Source: Cryobacterium sp. Y29 (GTDB lineage Bacteria > Actinomycetota > Actinomycetes > Actinomycetales > Microbacteriaceae). Taken from it: a stretch of DNA of 64,000 nucleotides. The stretch is taken from the NCBI RefSeq assembly GCF_002929825.1, contig NZ_PJJN01000035.1:1-64000 (forward strand), in the 5' to 3' direction. Below, piece after piece: positions 26,156-34,925 of the stretch; position 1 is the first letter of the stretch; each line of letters begins with the position of its first letter. The position numbers and the translations under genes are program-made. The notes beneath the pieces are model-generated. The model had not been told where the DNA came from. It saw only the letters and a program-made list of their open reading frames with translations, and did no database searches.

Positions 26156-27265
26156 ATGTTCGATGCATCACAACAGGACAGCACTGTGTCCCTCGCCGAC
26201 AATGGGACCGTATCGGAGGCTACGTATTCGCTCGCACTCATTCCCGGTGACGGCATCGGCGTCGACGTCGTGGCGGCCGCCCTCGTGCCGTTGCAGGCGG
26301 TAGCTGACAAGCATGGTTTCGCGGTACGGCCATCGACCTTCGACTGGTCATGCGCGCGCTACCTCGAGACCGGATCGATGATGCCCGACGACGGGCTCGA
26401 GCAGCTGAGTGGGCACGATGCGGTTCTTCTCGGGGCGGTGGGGTGGCCCGCACAGGTGCCGGACTCGGTATCGTTGCATGGGCTGCTGCTGCCCATCCGG
26501 CAAGGATTCGATCTCTTCGTGAATATGCGCCCGCACCTGTTGCTTCCCGGTATTACGGGGCCGTTGCGCAAATCTGAGTTCGATATTTTGGTGATTCGAG
26601 AGAATACCGAGGGCGAATACTCCGGTGCGGGCGGACGCGTGCATCAAGGCACCAAGATTGAGGTCGCGGTTGAGACGGCGATTTTTACGAGGGCCGCAGT
26701 CGAGCGCATCCTTCGCTATGGGTTCGAGCAGGCGCGCTCGCGCTCGGGTCGACTCGCTTCGGTCACCAAATCGAACGCGCAGAAGCACACGATGGTGTTC
26801 TGGGACGACGTGACCGACGAACTCGCCGCCGAGTATCCAGACGTGGCCGTCACGCGGTACCACATCGATGCCATCGCGGCTCGATTTGTGACCCACCCGG
26901 AGACCCTGGACGTTGTCGTGGCGTCCAACCTGTTTGGCGACATTCTCTCCGATATCGGAGCGGCCATTCAGGGTGGACTCGGGTTCGCCGCGTCAGCAAA
27001 CATCAACCCTGACGGCGGTTTTCCGTCGATGTTCGAACCTGTGCACGGATCGGCGCCCGATATCGCGGGCCAAGGCATCGCCAACCCGATCGCTACCATT
27101 TGGAGCGTCTCGCAGATGCTGCAGCACCTGGGGGAGAAGGCGGCCGCAGCCGACCTGCTGCGCGCGCTTGGCACCGTCACGGCCACGCCCGAGCGGCTCA
27201 CCCCCGACTGCGGGGGCACCGGCACCACCGACACTGTCGCCGCCCAGGTCGCCGCCGCCCTCTGA
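26156..27265 (+). CDS. Tartrate dehydrogenase / D-malate dehydrogenase (IPMDH family)
   Basis: A 369-residue decarboxylating dehydrogenase. Signature parts are ALIPGDGIGVDVV, a substrate arginine region in LRKSEFDILVIRENTEGEYS, the catalytic lysine in VTKSNAQKH, metal aspartates in SNLFGDILSDIGAAIQGG, and EPVHGSAPDIAGQG. The VIRENTEGEYSGAGGR stretch matches tartrate/D-malate enzymes better than LeuB. It oxidises tartrate or D-malate at the expense of NAD+, with decarboxylation. Start: ATG at 26156 behind AAAGGAG. No leucine genes are nearby. The GntP permease and IclR gene complete a catabolic unit. Confidence 0.9.
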   Translation: MFDASQQDSTVSLADNGTVSEATYSLALIPGDGIGVDVVAAALVPLQAVADKHGFAVRPSTFDWSCARYLETGSMMPDDGLEQLSGHDAVLLGAVGWPAQVPDSVSLHGLLLPIRQGFDLFVNMRPHLLLPGITGPLRKSEFDILVIRENTEGEYSGAGGRVHQGTKIEVAVETAIFTRAAVERILRYGFEQARSRSGRLASVTKSNAQKHTMVFWDDVTDELAAEYPDVAVTRYHIDAIAARFVTHPETLDVVVASNLFGDILSDIGAAIQGGLGFAASANINPDGGFPSMFEPVHGSAPDIAGQGIANPIATIWSVSQMLQHLGEKAAAADLLRALGTVTATPERLTPDCGGTGTTDTVAAQVAAAL

Positions 27266-27647
27266 CCAGCGCGGCCGCCGGATTGAGCTTGTCGAAATCT
27301 CGCGGTCGTTCGTGCCTTCACTGCTGACGACCGCGGTATCGGCCTTGAGGTGCTCACCGGCGAGGGCGCCGCGATCGACACAACGACTAAGTAGGCGGGA
27401 AAGACCGCACTCGCGAGTGCAGTTCCTCCCGCCTGCTCGTCCATGCAGCTTTGTCGAACCCTGCGTTTGGTGAAGGCTCGGTTGGACCCGTCCATTCCGA
27501 TCCGCGCGACGATCGAAAGTGTCAGGAAAAGCTATGGCCTCTTCGACGTCATGCAGTGCTCAACAACGAAGAGCGCCAGTGGATCTTTCACGCCGAAACC
27601 GTTCCGGAGTTCCGCCATGCCCCGAAACGGCTACTCGATCCGCAGGC
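27266..27647. other. Region without a supported gene
   Basis: Frames are short and lack start signals. A stretch at 27530-27600 (SKAMASSTSCSAQQRRAPVD in one frame) looks like scrambled coding sequence without recognisable homology. No clear terminator hairpin was seen after the dehydrogenase gene. Confidence 0.45.
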
Positions 27648-27791
27648 TCAAGTGAAGAGGCTCACGCCACCTGGACCAACCAACAGTCCTACGACGATGA
27701 GCACAATACCCCAGAGAATCTGGCGTCGAAATAAAGCGACAATGCCTGCAATGACGAGGATTACTGCAATGATCCAGAGAATTGTTGCCAT
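27648..27791 (-). CDS. GPGG-motif small membrane protein
   Basis: A 47-residue protein read on the minus strand from ATG at 27791, with GGAGC eight bases upstream. It is almost entirely hydrophobic: MATILWIIAVILVIAGIVAL, an FRRQ turn, then ILWGIVLIVVGLLV and the ending GPGGVSLFT. Two short membrane helices joined by a basic turn, with a final GPGG motif, define a small family widespread in actinobacteria, with unknown role. Its high conservation elsewhere argues that this is a real gene despite its size. Confidence 0.85.
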   Translation of the reverse strand: MATILWIIAVILVIAGIVALFRRQILWGIVLIVVGLLVGPGGVSLFT

Positions 27792-27998
27792 GGTGCTGCT
27801 CCATTTCATTCAGCGCCGACGGGCCGTACGCCCGTAGCGGTTTTCGATCTGTTGAATCGAACGTACTCCTTGCTCGGTCTCTGACCACTGTGTTTTATCC
27901 AGAATGTCGTGGCGGTGAGACGCCGTCATCATGTGTTAAAGGCCATGCGAAACGATCAAGAGAACCCAAGCAGGGTCACGTCCCCCGAGGGAATGCCC

Positions 27999-28640
27999 CT
28001 ACTGATGTCGAGCAACTTTTTGTGCTGGATTGGGTTGTTGAGTTTTGTCGCCGAGCCATGCGCTGAAGGCGACTTCCAGATTGGTGTCAGCACGTTGTGT
28101 AATATCAAGTAGGCGTGGGCGTTGGTAGGGAACGTCGAGTTGTTTGGCCGCCTCAGTGAGGACGATTCCGAGGGTTTGACGGCGTTGTTGAAGCCGCGGT
28201 CCGATAGGTAGCGCGATGGTGGGATTCTGGGTGAGCAATGCGAATATTTCGTTGGCGACGTGGCGTTTGAGGCAGCGGACGATGTCGCGGTCGGAGAGGC
28301 CTTCGGCGGTCCGCCGGGCGATGTAGGCCATAGTCCGGGGTTTCTTGTGGCGTTTGCGAAGCAGCACGATGCGGTGCAAGGCCGCGTTGGCCTACCGGTC
28401 ACCACCGCGAGAGAGACGGGAGCGCTGCCGTGTTCCGGAGAATGCTGGTCGCGGTGCGTGCCTTGGTGGCTAAAGCGCGTTCCGCGAGCAAGATCCGCAT
28501 CGATTCGACATCGCCGGCGCGTTGTCGGACACGGCATGAACGGAGGTGGACATCCTCTCCGAAAATTCTGAGCTCCGTACCGGCTACTCCGGGAGTGGTT
28601 TTCTTGTCGGATGTTTCCCAGCGCCTCGCCAGCATTCGCG
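27999..28640 (-). pseudogene. IS110-family transposase remnant
   Basis: The last 125 residues of an IS110 transposase remain in one frame: YIARRTAEGLSDRDIVRCLK, then RHVANEIFALL and a degenerate tail. This corresponds to the end of the intact protein at 33595-34824. Another frame upstream keeps VESMRILLAERALATKART, the middle region. The N-terminal catalytic DEDD domain is gone. The remnant lies between the small GPGG gene and the FUSC gene. Confidence 0.75.
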
Positions 28641-28698
28641 CTTAACCTGCGGGGCGAGCGGATCCCAACTCTCCGTCGCCGCGGAAGAGACGTAGACG

Positions 28699-29814
28699 AT
28701 GCCGAGAACGATTTTTCCGCGGAACGCATCACGGCTGGCGTTGGTCCGTCGTCTTCAACCTCCGCGATTCCTCCAGGTCACCAAGATTGCTGTTGCTGTG
28801 GCGATTGCCTGGACGCTGTCCCCTTTTCTCCCTGGGGACGCTCAGGAATTGCGGTACTACGCGCCGCTGGGCGCACTTTTGAGCATGCACCCCACACTTA
28901 TGCGTTCGCTCCGCAGCGCTCTACAAACCCTCGCTGGGCTGGCCGTCGGAATCGCCCTCGCCGGGGCCGTGCTCCTCCTGAGCGAGCCCAGCGTGTGGAC
29001 GATTTCGCTGGTCATCGGCCTCGGCTCTCTTATCGGAGGAATGCGATGGCTTGGTGTCGGCGGCGAACAAGTACCCCTGACTGCTCTTTTCGTTCTCATC
29101 ATCGGCGGCCCGGAAGCCGATGATTACTCGGCCGGTTATCTCGCCCAAGTCTGTCTGGGAATAATGGTGGGACTTCTGGTCAACCTGCTCATATTACCGC
29201 CGCTTGCTATCGGCACGGCTGTCGAGCGGTTGACTAATTTTCGAGGCACCCTCGCCACGCACCTCAGCGATATCGGCGTGGCCTTGGTCGAGAGTTGGCC
29301 TCCGGAGCGTGAACTCTGGGCGACCAAGGGCAACGCACTTACCGACGCGGCCCGAGATGTCAGGTCAGCTGTGCAATACGCCGACGAGAGTCGTAAGGGT
29401 AACCCCCGCGCTCGGTTTAACCGCAGAAATCTTGTCGTCGATTATGAGGACCTCGCGGCTCTAGAGAACGTCACTTTTCACGTGCGCAACCTGACTGAGG
29501 TTTTTGCGGGCATGATCTGGGGTAAACCGATTCCCCTTGAGCTGCCACCCGAGCTGCGTCCGGTTCTGAGCGATGCCCTGCACGCGGTCGCGGATACTTT
29601 GCGTGCCACGGACGACGGCCCGCGTGATACCGCACCCTTTGATGCCGCCGAAGCGGCAGTCGAGGCGATTCTGCGCGGCATGCAAGAGTTGGGTGCCGGG
29701 GCGACATCGCTCAGCCCCACGGCCGCGATCGTCATCGATCTGAAGCGCATTTTGGTCGCGCTTCGCCCTGGGACCGAAAGGGATTCTGAAGAGCCTCCCT
29801 CGCCCGTCGTTTAG
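28699..29814 (+). CDS. FUSC-family / aromatic acid exporter-like membrane protein
   Basis: A 371-residue protein. After a basic N-terminus, five to six membrane segments lie in residues 28-165 (VTKIAVAVAIAWTLSPFL, LRYYAPLGALLSMHPTLMRS, LAGLAVGIALAGAVLLL, GYLAQVCLGIMVGLLVNLLI). A long cytosolic helical domain follows (170-371). The YxPLGALLSMHPT and Q-T-L-A-G-x-x-V-G signature fits the ArAE/FUSC (DUF939-like) group, which is linked to export of aromatic acids. It is monocistronic. A perfect hairpin lies 74 bases after the stop. Confidence 0.8.
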   Translation: MPRTIFPRNASRLALVRRLQPPRFLQVTKIAVAVAIAWTLSPFLPGDAQELRYYAPLGALLSMHPTLMRSLRSALQTLAGLAVGIALAGAVLLLSEPSVWTISLVIGLGSLIGGMRWLGVGGEQVPLTALFVLIIGGPEADDYSAGYLAQVCLGIMVGLLVNLLILPPLAIGTAVERLTNFRGTLATHLSDIGVALVESWPPERELWATKGNALTDAARDVRSAVQYADESRKGNPRARFNRRNLVVDYEDLAALENVTFHVRNLTEVFAGMIWGKPIPLELPPELRPVLSDALHAVADTLRATDDGPRDTAPFDAAEAAVEAILRGMQELGAGATSLSPTAAIVIDLKRILVALRPGTERDSEEPPSPVV

Positions 29815-29825
29815 CCCGTCCTGGC

Positions 29826-29843
29826 CCTGACCCCGTCGAGTGG
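29826..29843. mobile_element. Short IS end-like sequence
   Basis: CTGACCCCGTCGAGTGGACA matches the end-like sequence at 14073-14092 in most positions. No transposase frame follows, so it is a solitary end or remnant, 10 bases downstream of the FUSC gene. Confidence 0.4.
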
Positions 29844-29887
29844 ACACCTACCCATGATTGCTTCGCGAGGCTGGTTAGCAGAATTTA

Positions 29888-29915
29888 GGTGAGCGCACGT
29901 TCGTGGGCGCTCACC
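29888..29915. terminator. Perfect 9-bp inverted repeat, possible terminator
   Basis: GGTGAGCGC and GCGCTCACC are exactly complementary around the ten-base loop ACGTTCGTGG. It may end FUSC transcription, but there is no U-tract and the spacing is long, so a structural or mobile-element role is equally possible. The following 29916-30431 contains no supported gene. Confidence 0.4.
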
Positions 29916-30431
29916 CGCTGCGTATCCAAGCGTGTCGGGCAGTCCCAGGCCACAGCCAGGCCGACTGCCTGCGCAGCTACCGGGACATCCGTCTCGAAGC
30001 GTTACTGCGGAGCGGTGAAGATCGAACCTTCCAATCGGGCGAATTCGATCATCAAGCCTCGGTAAGGAATGCGGGCATGGCTTCCAAGAGGACATAGCGG
30101 CCCACACCCTGTCCAAGGCTGCAGCAATGCATTTTTCGCGGTGAGCGCGATGCCGTGACCACCGATAAAAGAGTTCGGCCTGGTGTGAGTGCGTCCCGTC
30201 GTGCGGGATAGTGACGCGGCGAGACTGTTCAGCTCGTTGATCGCCGCCTAGCGGTGAAGGGCCTACCGGTGCACGATGGCCGCGTCGGTAGTGAACCCCA
30301 TTCGTTGCCACAAAACGCGATACCAACCTGCCCGTTTTCGCGCGGGGTAGCGGCGGAGTGTGGGTGCATCTTCCTCTTCGCGTCCGGGACGTCGTCGGCA
30401 AGGAGCACATGCAACTGGTGACAAAAGGCTC

Positions 30432-31484
30432 TTACTTTCGTCGGTCACGATCGGCGCCGCTTTCATTACTGGTTCTGACGCGCGATTTGCGCCACACGGA
30501 CTCGACGCGGGCGAGTTCGTCGTCAGTTGCCATCCGAAACGGTCCGGCGCTTGTCACCTCGACCGAACGCCGGGATTGACCGCGGGTAGCGACAAGGCTG
30601 GCGACGATCGACACGGTCAAGATGGAGGCTATGACGAGAAGCGATACCGTGGTGGGGATGTAAAAGACTTCAAGCAGCAGCATTTTCACCCCAACCCAGA
30701 CGAGGAGTACGGCGAGACCGATCTTCAGATAGACGAAGCGGTGCATCAGGTCGGCGAGGAGAAAGTACATCGCCCGGAGCCCGAGGATCGCGAACGCGTT
30801 GGCGGTGAAGACGAGGAACGGTTCGGAGGTCACGGCGAATATCGCGGGAATAGAGTCGACAGCGAAGACGATGTCGGTGACCTCGACGAGCACGAGTACG
30901 GCGAGCAACGGGGTCGCCAGAAGAATCCCGCCTTTCCTAATGAGGAGTCGCTGTTCGTAAAAGACATCGGTCATCGGCACGTGCCCGCGGAACCAGGTGT
31001 AGGTGCGTGATTTCTCGGGGTCGAAGTTTTGATTCCGGTGGCGGAGCATCTGAATGCCGGTGAAGACCAGGAACGCGCCGAAGATGTAGAGCACCCAGCT
31101 GAAGTTCTCGATCAGGGCGGCGCCTGCTGCGATGAAGATCCCGCGGAAGACCAGCGCTCCGAGCACGCCGAGAAACAAGACGCGGTGTTGAAACTGCGGT
31201 GGTACGGCGAATGCGGTGAAGATGATCGCCCAGATGAATACGTTGTCAACCGCGAGTGACTTCTCGATCACGAAGCCAGCGAAGTATTGCTGGCCAAATT
31301 CGGCGCCGAATAGCCACCAAATGATTGCGCCGAAGGTGACGCCGGACGCGACCCAGAAGATCGACCACCCCGCGGCCTCCTTCACACCGATGATGTGCGC
31401 CGAGCGATGGGCGATGAGGTCGATGGCGAGCATGGCCATGATGACACCAAGAACAGTCAGCCAGGCCCAGAGAGGAACAGTCAT
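30432..31484 (-). CDS. TerC/Alx-family membrane protein (Mn2+ exporter)
   Basis: A 350-residue TerC protein with about nine membrane spans. Conserved motifs are GFVIEKSLAVDNVFIWAII and the mirror copy VLVEVTDIVFAVDSIPAIFA, each supplying acidic residues in the membrane, and FLVFTANAFAILGLRAMYF. Alx/TerC proteins export manganese and also help metallate secreted enzymes. Start: ATG at 31484 behind GGAAGG, because the family usually begins MTVPLWAW. An in-frame ATG lies 30 bases upstream. A candidate Mn2+ riboswitch precedes it. The C-terminal 45 residues are a charged cytosolic tail. Confidence 0.92.
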   Translation of the reverse strand: MTVPLWAWLTVLGVIMAMLAIDLIAHRSAHIIGVKEAAGWSIFWVASGVTFGAIIWWLFGAEFGQQYFAGFVIEKSLAVDNVFIWAIIFTAFAVPPQFQHRVLFLGVLGALVFRGIFIAAGAALIENFSWVLYIFGAFLVFTGIQMLRHRNQNFDPEKSRTYTWFRGHVPMTDVFYEQRLLIRKGGILLATPLLAVLVLVEVTDIVFAVDSIPAIFAVTSEPFLVFTANAFAILGLRAMYFLLADLMHRFVYLKIGLAVLLVWVGVKMLLLEVFYIPTTVSLLVIASILTVSIVASLVATRGQSRRSVEVTSAGPFRMATDDELARVESVWRKSRVRTSNESGADRDRRK

Positions 31485-31499
31485 TGCGGACACTGCCTT

Positions 31500-31612
31500 C
31501 CGAGGCATATTCACTCGGAGGTCTGGTCCAGCCTGGTCGGGCCAACTCCGCCGAACCCCGATGACGGGATCGAATTGACGACGAAGCTTGTGAGGATTAC
31601 TCCCCTCCTGGG
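31500..31612 (-). promoter_or_regulatory. Candidate yybP-ykoY (Mn2+) riboswitch leader of terC-like gene
   Basis: Reading the minus strand, the leader begins CACCCAGGAGGGGAGTAATC and later contains CCGTCATCGGGG and a G/C-rich stem before the start codon. The GGGGAGTA block and a downstream CATCGGGG block are what I know of actinobacterial leaders of TerC genes in the yybP-ykoY class. An extended -10 (TGGTATACT, box at 31621-31616) sits immediately upstream, placing transcription start at the beginning of this element. The fold was not computed. Confidence 0.5.
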
Positions 31613-31621
31613 TGTAGTATA

Positions 31622-32105
31622 CCAGACATCAGCAGCAAAGTCGATAGGTCAATGAACTTTCTGCCACCAACCGACGACGAATCACATCGGTTCTACATGC
31701 TGCCCTCGGCCCCGTCAGCGGATTCACTCACCATGTCTAGGGAGCGCCATGCCCACACGCATCATTCAATCGTTCGAACCCGCACAGTGACCGTCGCCGA
31801 GACGGAGCCTCGTCCCCCGGAAAACAGTATCGGCGCTCATCTGCTACACGAACGAGTGGCCGCGGGTGATGCACTCGCCTGAACCGTCCCGGTGTCCTGC
31901 GTACGTATGCTGTACGGGCACATCCCTCGCGCTGGCGACAGTGCGCGCTCTGTGACAGTGCTTCGACGCTCAGCGAAGTCCACGTGCACACCATGGTGTC
32001 GCCGCGAAAACCTTCGGGGTGTTTTTTCTGAATTTTCATGACATTTGTGGACGAGGAAACGTCTCATTGGTGACTGCGTTACACACCGACGATTCTGAGG
32101 GGCAC
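31622..32105. other. Intergenic region with possible sigma-factor-like scrap
   Basis: A frame from 31652 ends HLLHERVAAGDALA at 31882, which looks like the first residues of an ECF sigma factor (LxxRVxxGDxxA), but nothing follows in frame. The rest holds no gene. The region upstream of 32106 includes GAGGGG, the ribosome-binding site of the next gene. Confidence 0.35.
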
Positions 32106-32513
32106 ATGCCGCAACGTAATACCCCCGTTCGAAACCTGCATGACATCGAATTGGCCGCCTGGTTCGGTGGTTCGCTCATGGGTGCGGTCGAGCTGAACGG
32201 TGCGGCTGCAACAGTGAAGGGTCCGAAGGAACGTATTTCTGTGGCTACGACGGGTTGGAAGCATTGGGCTCCCGTGCAGATGGCACGATTTGTCGCAGTC
32301 GGTATCGGCGGTGCGGTGCTGATTTTGGGTGACACGGCCCGTCGTGCTGATTCTGACAGCCAGGCAGAGGGGGCAGCAGCGTCCGGTTGCAGGCCGGATG
32401 GAGCTCATCACGAAAAGCTGACCGCTTCGCTCCGTTCCGGCCGCGGTCCGCGCGCAGTCCCCACCTTCCAAATGAAAAAGAGCCATGATGACAAGCACTA
32501 CTCGCAACATTGA
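32106..32513 (+). CDS. Membrane-associated actinobacterial protein, C-terminus altered
   Basis: The 135-residue frame starts with a good ribosome-binding site. MPQRNTPVRNLHDIELAAWF and GGSLMGAVELNGAA match my recollection of a conserved actinobacterial membrane protein that begins VRDLHDIGLAAWFGGSLMG and spans the membrane several times. Here the similarity persists to about VGIGGAVLILGDTARR and then gives way to unrelated charged sequence (EKLTASLRSGRGPR), as after a frameshift. It is probably a damaged copy. Its 3' end overlaps the next gene's start by 29 bases. Confidence 0.5.
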   Translation: MPQRNTPVRNLHDIELAAWFGGSLMGAVELNGAAATVKGPKERISVATTGWKHWAPVQMARFVAVGIGGAVLILGDTARRADSDSQAEGAAASGCRPDGAHHEKLTASLRSGRGPRAVPTFQMKKSHDDKHYSQH

Positions 32514-32808
32514 GAAATTGGGCGAGGTGTGGCCGGTCCGCATCGCTAACAATGAAGGGGCTTCTGTGTCGTATCCCCAACAGACACCGTGCGCAGCTGA
32601 CGATCTTGAAGTCCGCAATCTGTCCGATCACGAGTGGCGTGTGGGCGATCGGCGATGCCACGAGAGGTCGCCAGCGAAGGTTCTTGGTTATATCGAGAAA
32701 TGTGCTTCGACTTTTGAAGTCCTGAAACTTAAAGAGCCACAAGAGGTTTTCATATTCGATCGTTTCGAAGCTGCGGTCGCCTCGTTTGCATCCGCCGTTT
32801 CGACATAG
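32485..32808 (+). CDS. Small conserved-looking hypothetical protein
   Basis: A 107-residue soluble protein starting at tandem ATG codons at 32485. The sequence is gene-like throughout: EKLGEVWPVRIANNEG, AADDLEVRNLSDHEWRVGDR, VLGYIEKCASTFEVLKL and a helical end FEAAVASF. WRVxDRRxxxxxxxxVxGYIE has the look of a compact alpha/beta domain. I do not know a named family. It overlaps the damaged upstream gene in another frame, which supports the view that the upstream gene is mutated in its 3' part. Confidence 0.55.
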   Translation: MMTSTTRNIEKLGEVWPVRIANNEGASVSYPQQTPCAADDLEVRNLSDHEWRVGDRRCHERSPAKVLGYIEKCASTFEVLKLKEPQEVFIFDRFEAAVASFASAVST

Positions 32809-32826
32809 TTCGGGGTCTTTGTCGCG

Positions 32827-33186
32827 ATGCTTACCGTCGTCATCACCTTCGTTGTCATCATCGTCGCCAGGGCAAGTGCCATCCGCAAGCTGATTATGAG
32901 TACCGTCGGTGAATTTCCTTACGGCACACTCCTCATCAGCCTCGTGAGCGACTTCATCACCCTCATTAGCGTCAATGCTGCTGGATTACGTGAACGCCGT
33001 CGTCTCCGGTACCAACTCGATCCCGGCTTCCATCGCCGGAATTCTCGTGGTGGGGACCAGCGGAGACCGCATCAAACCCGTGCAAACCCGCGGGGAGTTT
33101 TACCTCAACACAGCAGAGGAAAAAGCTTCAAAATCGCCGAGCACGCTCGGAACGCGGCGCCCCTCGCTCGTAGGCAAAAACTGTGA
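32827..33186 (+). pseudogene. Possible CrcB/FluC fluoride channel remnant
   Basis: One frame reads ASAIRKLIMSTVGEFPYGTL and LISLVSDFITLISV. This resembles the first helices of CrcB/FluC channels, where FPxGTLxxNxxGSF is conserved. Here Asn and Gly-Ser are changed to Ser and Ser-Asp. Beyond residue 55 the frame becomes basic and non-membrane (RERRRLRYQLDPGFHRR), while another frame keeps PASIAGILVVGTSGD. A broken channel gene is the best guess. Confidence 0.3.
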
Positions 33187-33189
33187 GTG

Positions 33190-33537
33190 TTATTCGGTCG
33201 GTGCTGACGCTGCGGGTGCGGCCATGATGATGGCCGCGCCGATCAGGCAGATGGTTGAGCCGATGAAGTCCCACACGGTGGGTTTGAACCCGTCGATGAA
33301 CACTCCCCAAGCAAGGGATCCGGCCACGAAGATGCCGCCGTACGCCGCGAGAACACGGCCGAAGTTCGCGTCGGGTTGAAAGGCCGCGACGAATCCGTAT
33401 CCGGCCAGCGCGAGTACTCCGAGCCCAGCGAACCACCAGGGTTTGGATTCGCGAATGGTCTGCCAGATTAGCCAGGCTCCACCGATCTCGGCGATCGCTG
33501 CAAGAAGAAACAGGACAACGATTCGCAGTGCAGTCAT
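33190..33537 (-). CDS. YnfA family (UPF0060) small membrane protein
   Basis: A 115-residue protein with four membrane helices. The family hallmarks [14 protein letters not shown] (helix 1), [39 protein letters not shown] and the [15 protein letters not shown] end are all present in order. The architecture resembles SMR-type small multidrug transporters, but transport by YnfA itself is little studied. It is monocistronic and lies between a decayed gene and IS110. Confidence 0.92.
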   Translation of the reverse strand: MTALRIVVLFLLAAIAEIGGAWLIWQTIRESKPWWFAGLGVLALAGYGFVAAFQPDANFGRVLAAYGGIFVAGSLAWGVFIDGFKPTVWDFIGSTICLIGAAIIMAAPAASAPTE

Positions 33538-33581
33538 GCCCTCACTGTCTCACAGGCTGGAGGGGCGTTGCCCTACGTGAT

Positions 33582-34925
33582 GCTCCTATAGTTGTCAATT
33601 GATATTTTGGACGGCTTTTTGCTCGTGGAGCCAGTCCCGGAATTGGCTCGCGAGGTTGTCGTCTCGGCTGAGTCCTCGTTCGATTCGGGAGAGGGTGCCG
33701 GGCCAGGTGTTGAAGTGTCCGGCCGCTTCGCGGAGGGTGATGTGGAGGTCTTCGCGCGCGGTGCGTAGGTCGGTGATCGAGGGCGCCGCTTGTGGGTTGG
33801 TGAGTTGACGATAGAGCTCCCGGGCGACGTATCGTTTCAGGCAGCGCATGATTTCCTTTTTGGTCTTGCCTTGAGCCGTTCGTCGGGCCGCATAGTCTCT
33901 CGTCCGAGAGTCGGTCGCGAGGCGTGAGACGACGACGTGGTGGATTGCCGCGTTGGCGGCTCTGTCACCGCCACGGCTGAGGCGATGCCGGCTCGTCTTG
34001 CCAGATGACGCTGGGATGGGGGCGACGCCGACAAGTGCTGCGAACTGGGCTTCCGTGGCGATGCGTTCGGGGTTGTCGCCCACGGTGACGAGGAGTTGGC
34101 TGGCCACTTCGATGCCAACACCGGGAACGTCCCGCAACAGCGGCGCGCAGTCCCGGAGGATCTCTGCCAGCGCTTGATCGGTATCCAGAATCTCCTGCTC
34201 AAGAAATCGGTATCGGGCAGCGAGTTTCTTCAAAGTGAGGGCCGTTGCGATCTCAGGGTCCGTGAGGTTTCCCATTGGACGGGAACGCTCCAACGCCAAG
34301 ATGAGTTGCGCGGTGGTCAGCGGGCGGAACCGACTGCGCACGTGCTCCGGAGCGGAGACGAGTATCCCCTTGATCTGGTTGATGGCAATTGTGCGGGCCT
34401 TCATCGCTGAACTGCGGGCGGCACGGAGGACGCGGAGGCATTCAACGGGGCCGTCTTTGGTTTTCGGCGTCGACGTGCCCCGTTCGGCCAAGACCGATTC
34501 CGCTGCTTGGTAGGCGTCTAAGGGATCCGATTTTCCATGTAGACGCCGTGCTTGACGGTTGGGTCGGTTGACTTCGTGAACAGGGAGTCCTGCTGTTCGC
34601 AGAACTCGACTCACTTCCGCCCCGTAACTGCCGGTTCCTTCGACGCCCACGCCGATGATCAGACCGAAGCGGGTGATGAACGCGAGGATCTTCCGGTATC
34701 CGGAATCGACTGCCAGGAATTCTTCCGCAGCTATGTGTTTGCCGTGCTCGTCGATGATGGCGACAAAGTGAGTATCGGAGTGGGTGTCGACGCCGACGAT
34801 GACATTCGGTGGGTCTGTTGCCATGATGAAGTTGCCCTTCCGTTGCGTCCATCTGGGTAAAAGATGGGCACGTTGGCCAGGTGGGCAGACAAGACGGTAA
34901 TGGGAATTCGCTTCAGGCTCCTATA
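33582..34925 (-). mobile_element. IS110-family insertion sequence
   Basis: The transposase gene (33595-34824) is flanked by GCTCCTATA at 33582-33590 and again at 34917-34925, consistent with the duplicated core that IS110 elements leave at both ends. If these are the ends, the element is 1.34 kb with only about 90 bases upstream of the transposase gene. If the left end lies further out (toward 35056), the non-coding part would reach about 230 bases, the usual room for a bridge RNA. There are no long terminal inverted repeats, as expected. Confidence 0.7.
33595..34824 (-). CDS. IS110-family transposase
   Basis: A 409-residue protein. The N-terminal DEDD RuvC-like domain shows IVGVDTHSDTHFVAI (first Asp), VGVEGTGSYGAEV (Glu) and GKSDPLDAYQAAE (Asp residues), a coiled-coil middle, and the C-terminal domain LLRDVPGVGIEVASQLLVT with the catalytic-serine region (PIPASSGKTSRHRLSRGGDR). 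Residues 350-409 include an extra helix-turn-helix-like end. The frame is intact, so the element may be active. IS110 enzymes are guided by an RNA transcribed from the element's non-coding end. Confidence 0.95.
   Translation of the reverse strand: MATDPPNVIVGVDTHSDTHFVAIIDEHGKHIAAEEFLAVDSGYRKILAFITRFGLIIGVGVEGTGSYGAEVSRVLRTAGLPVHEVNRPNRQARRLHGKSDPLDAYQAAESVLAERGTSTPKTKDGPVECLRVLRAARSSAMKARTIAINQIKGILVSAPEHVRSRFRPLTTAQLILALERSRPMGNLTDPEIATALTLKKLAARYRFLEQEILDTDQALAEILRDCAPLLRDVPGVGIEVASQLLVTVGDNPERIATEAQFAALVGVAPIPASSGKTSRHRLSRGGDRAANAAIHHVVVSRLATDSRTRDYAARRTAQGKTKKEIMRCLKRYVARELYRQLTNPQAAPSITDLRTAREDLHITLREAAGHFNTWPGTLSRIERGLSRDDNLASQFRDWLHEQKAVQNIN

Noticed and set aside
30360..31010. 216-codon plus-strand frame
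   Set aside because: It is antisense to the TerC gene, with a charged product full of GEDRE runs that mirror hydrophobic codons.
31652..31882. 76-codon frame ending like the start of an ECF sigma factor
   Set aside because: Only about 14 residues look similar and nothing follows in any frame.
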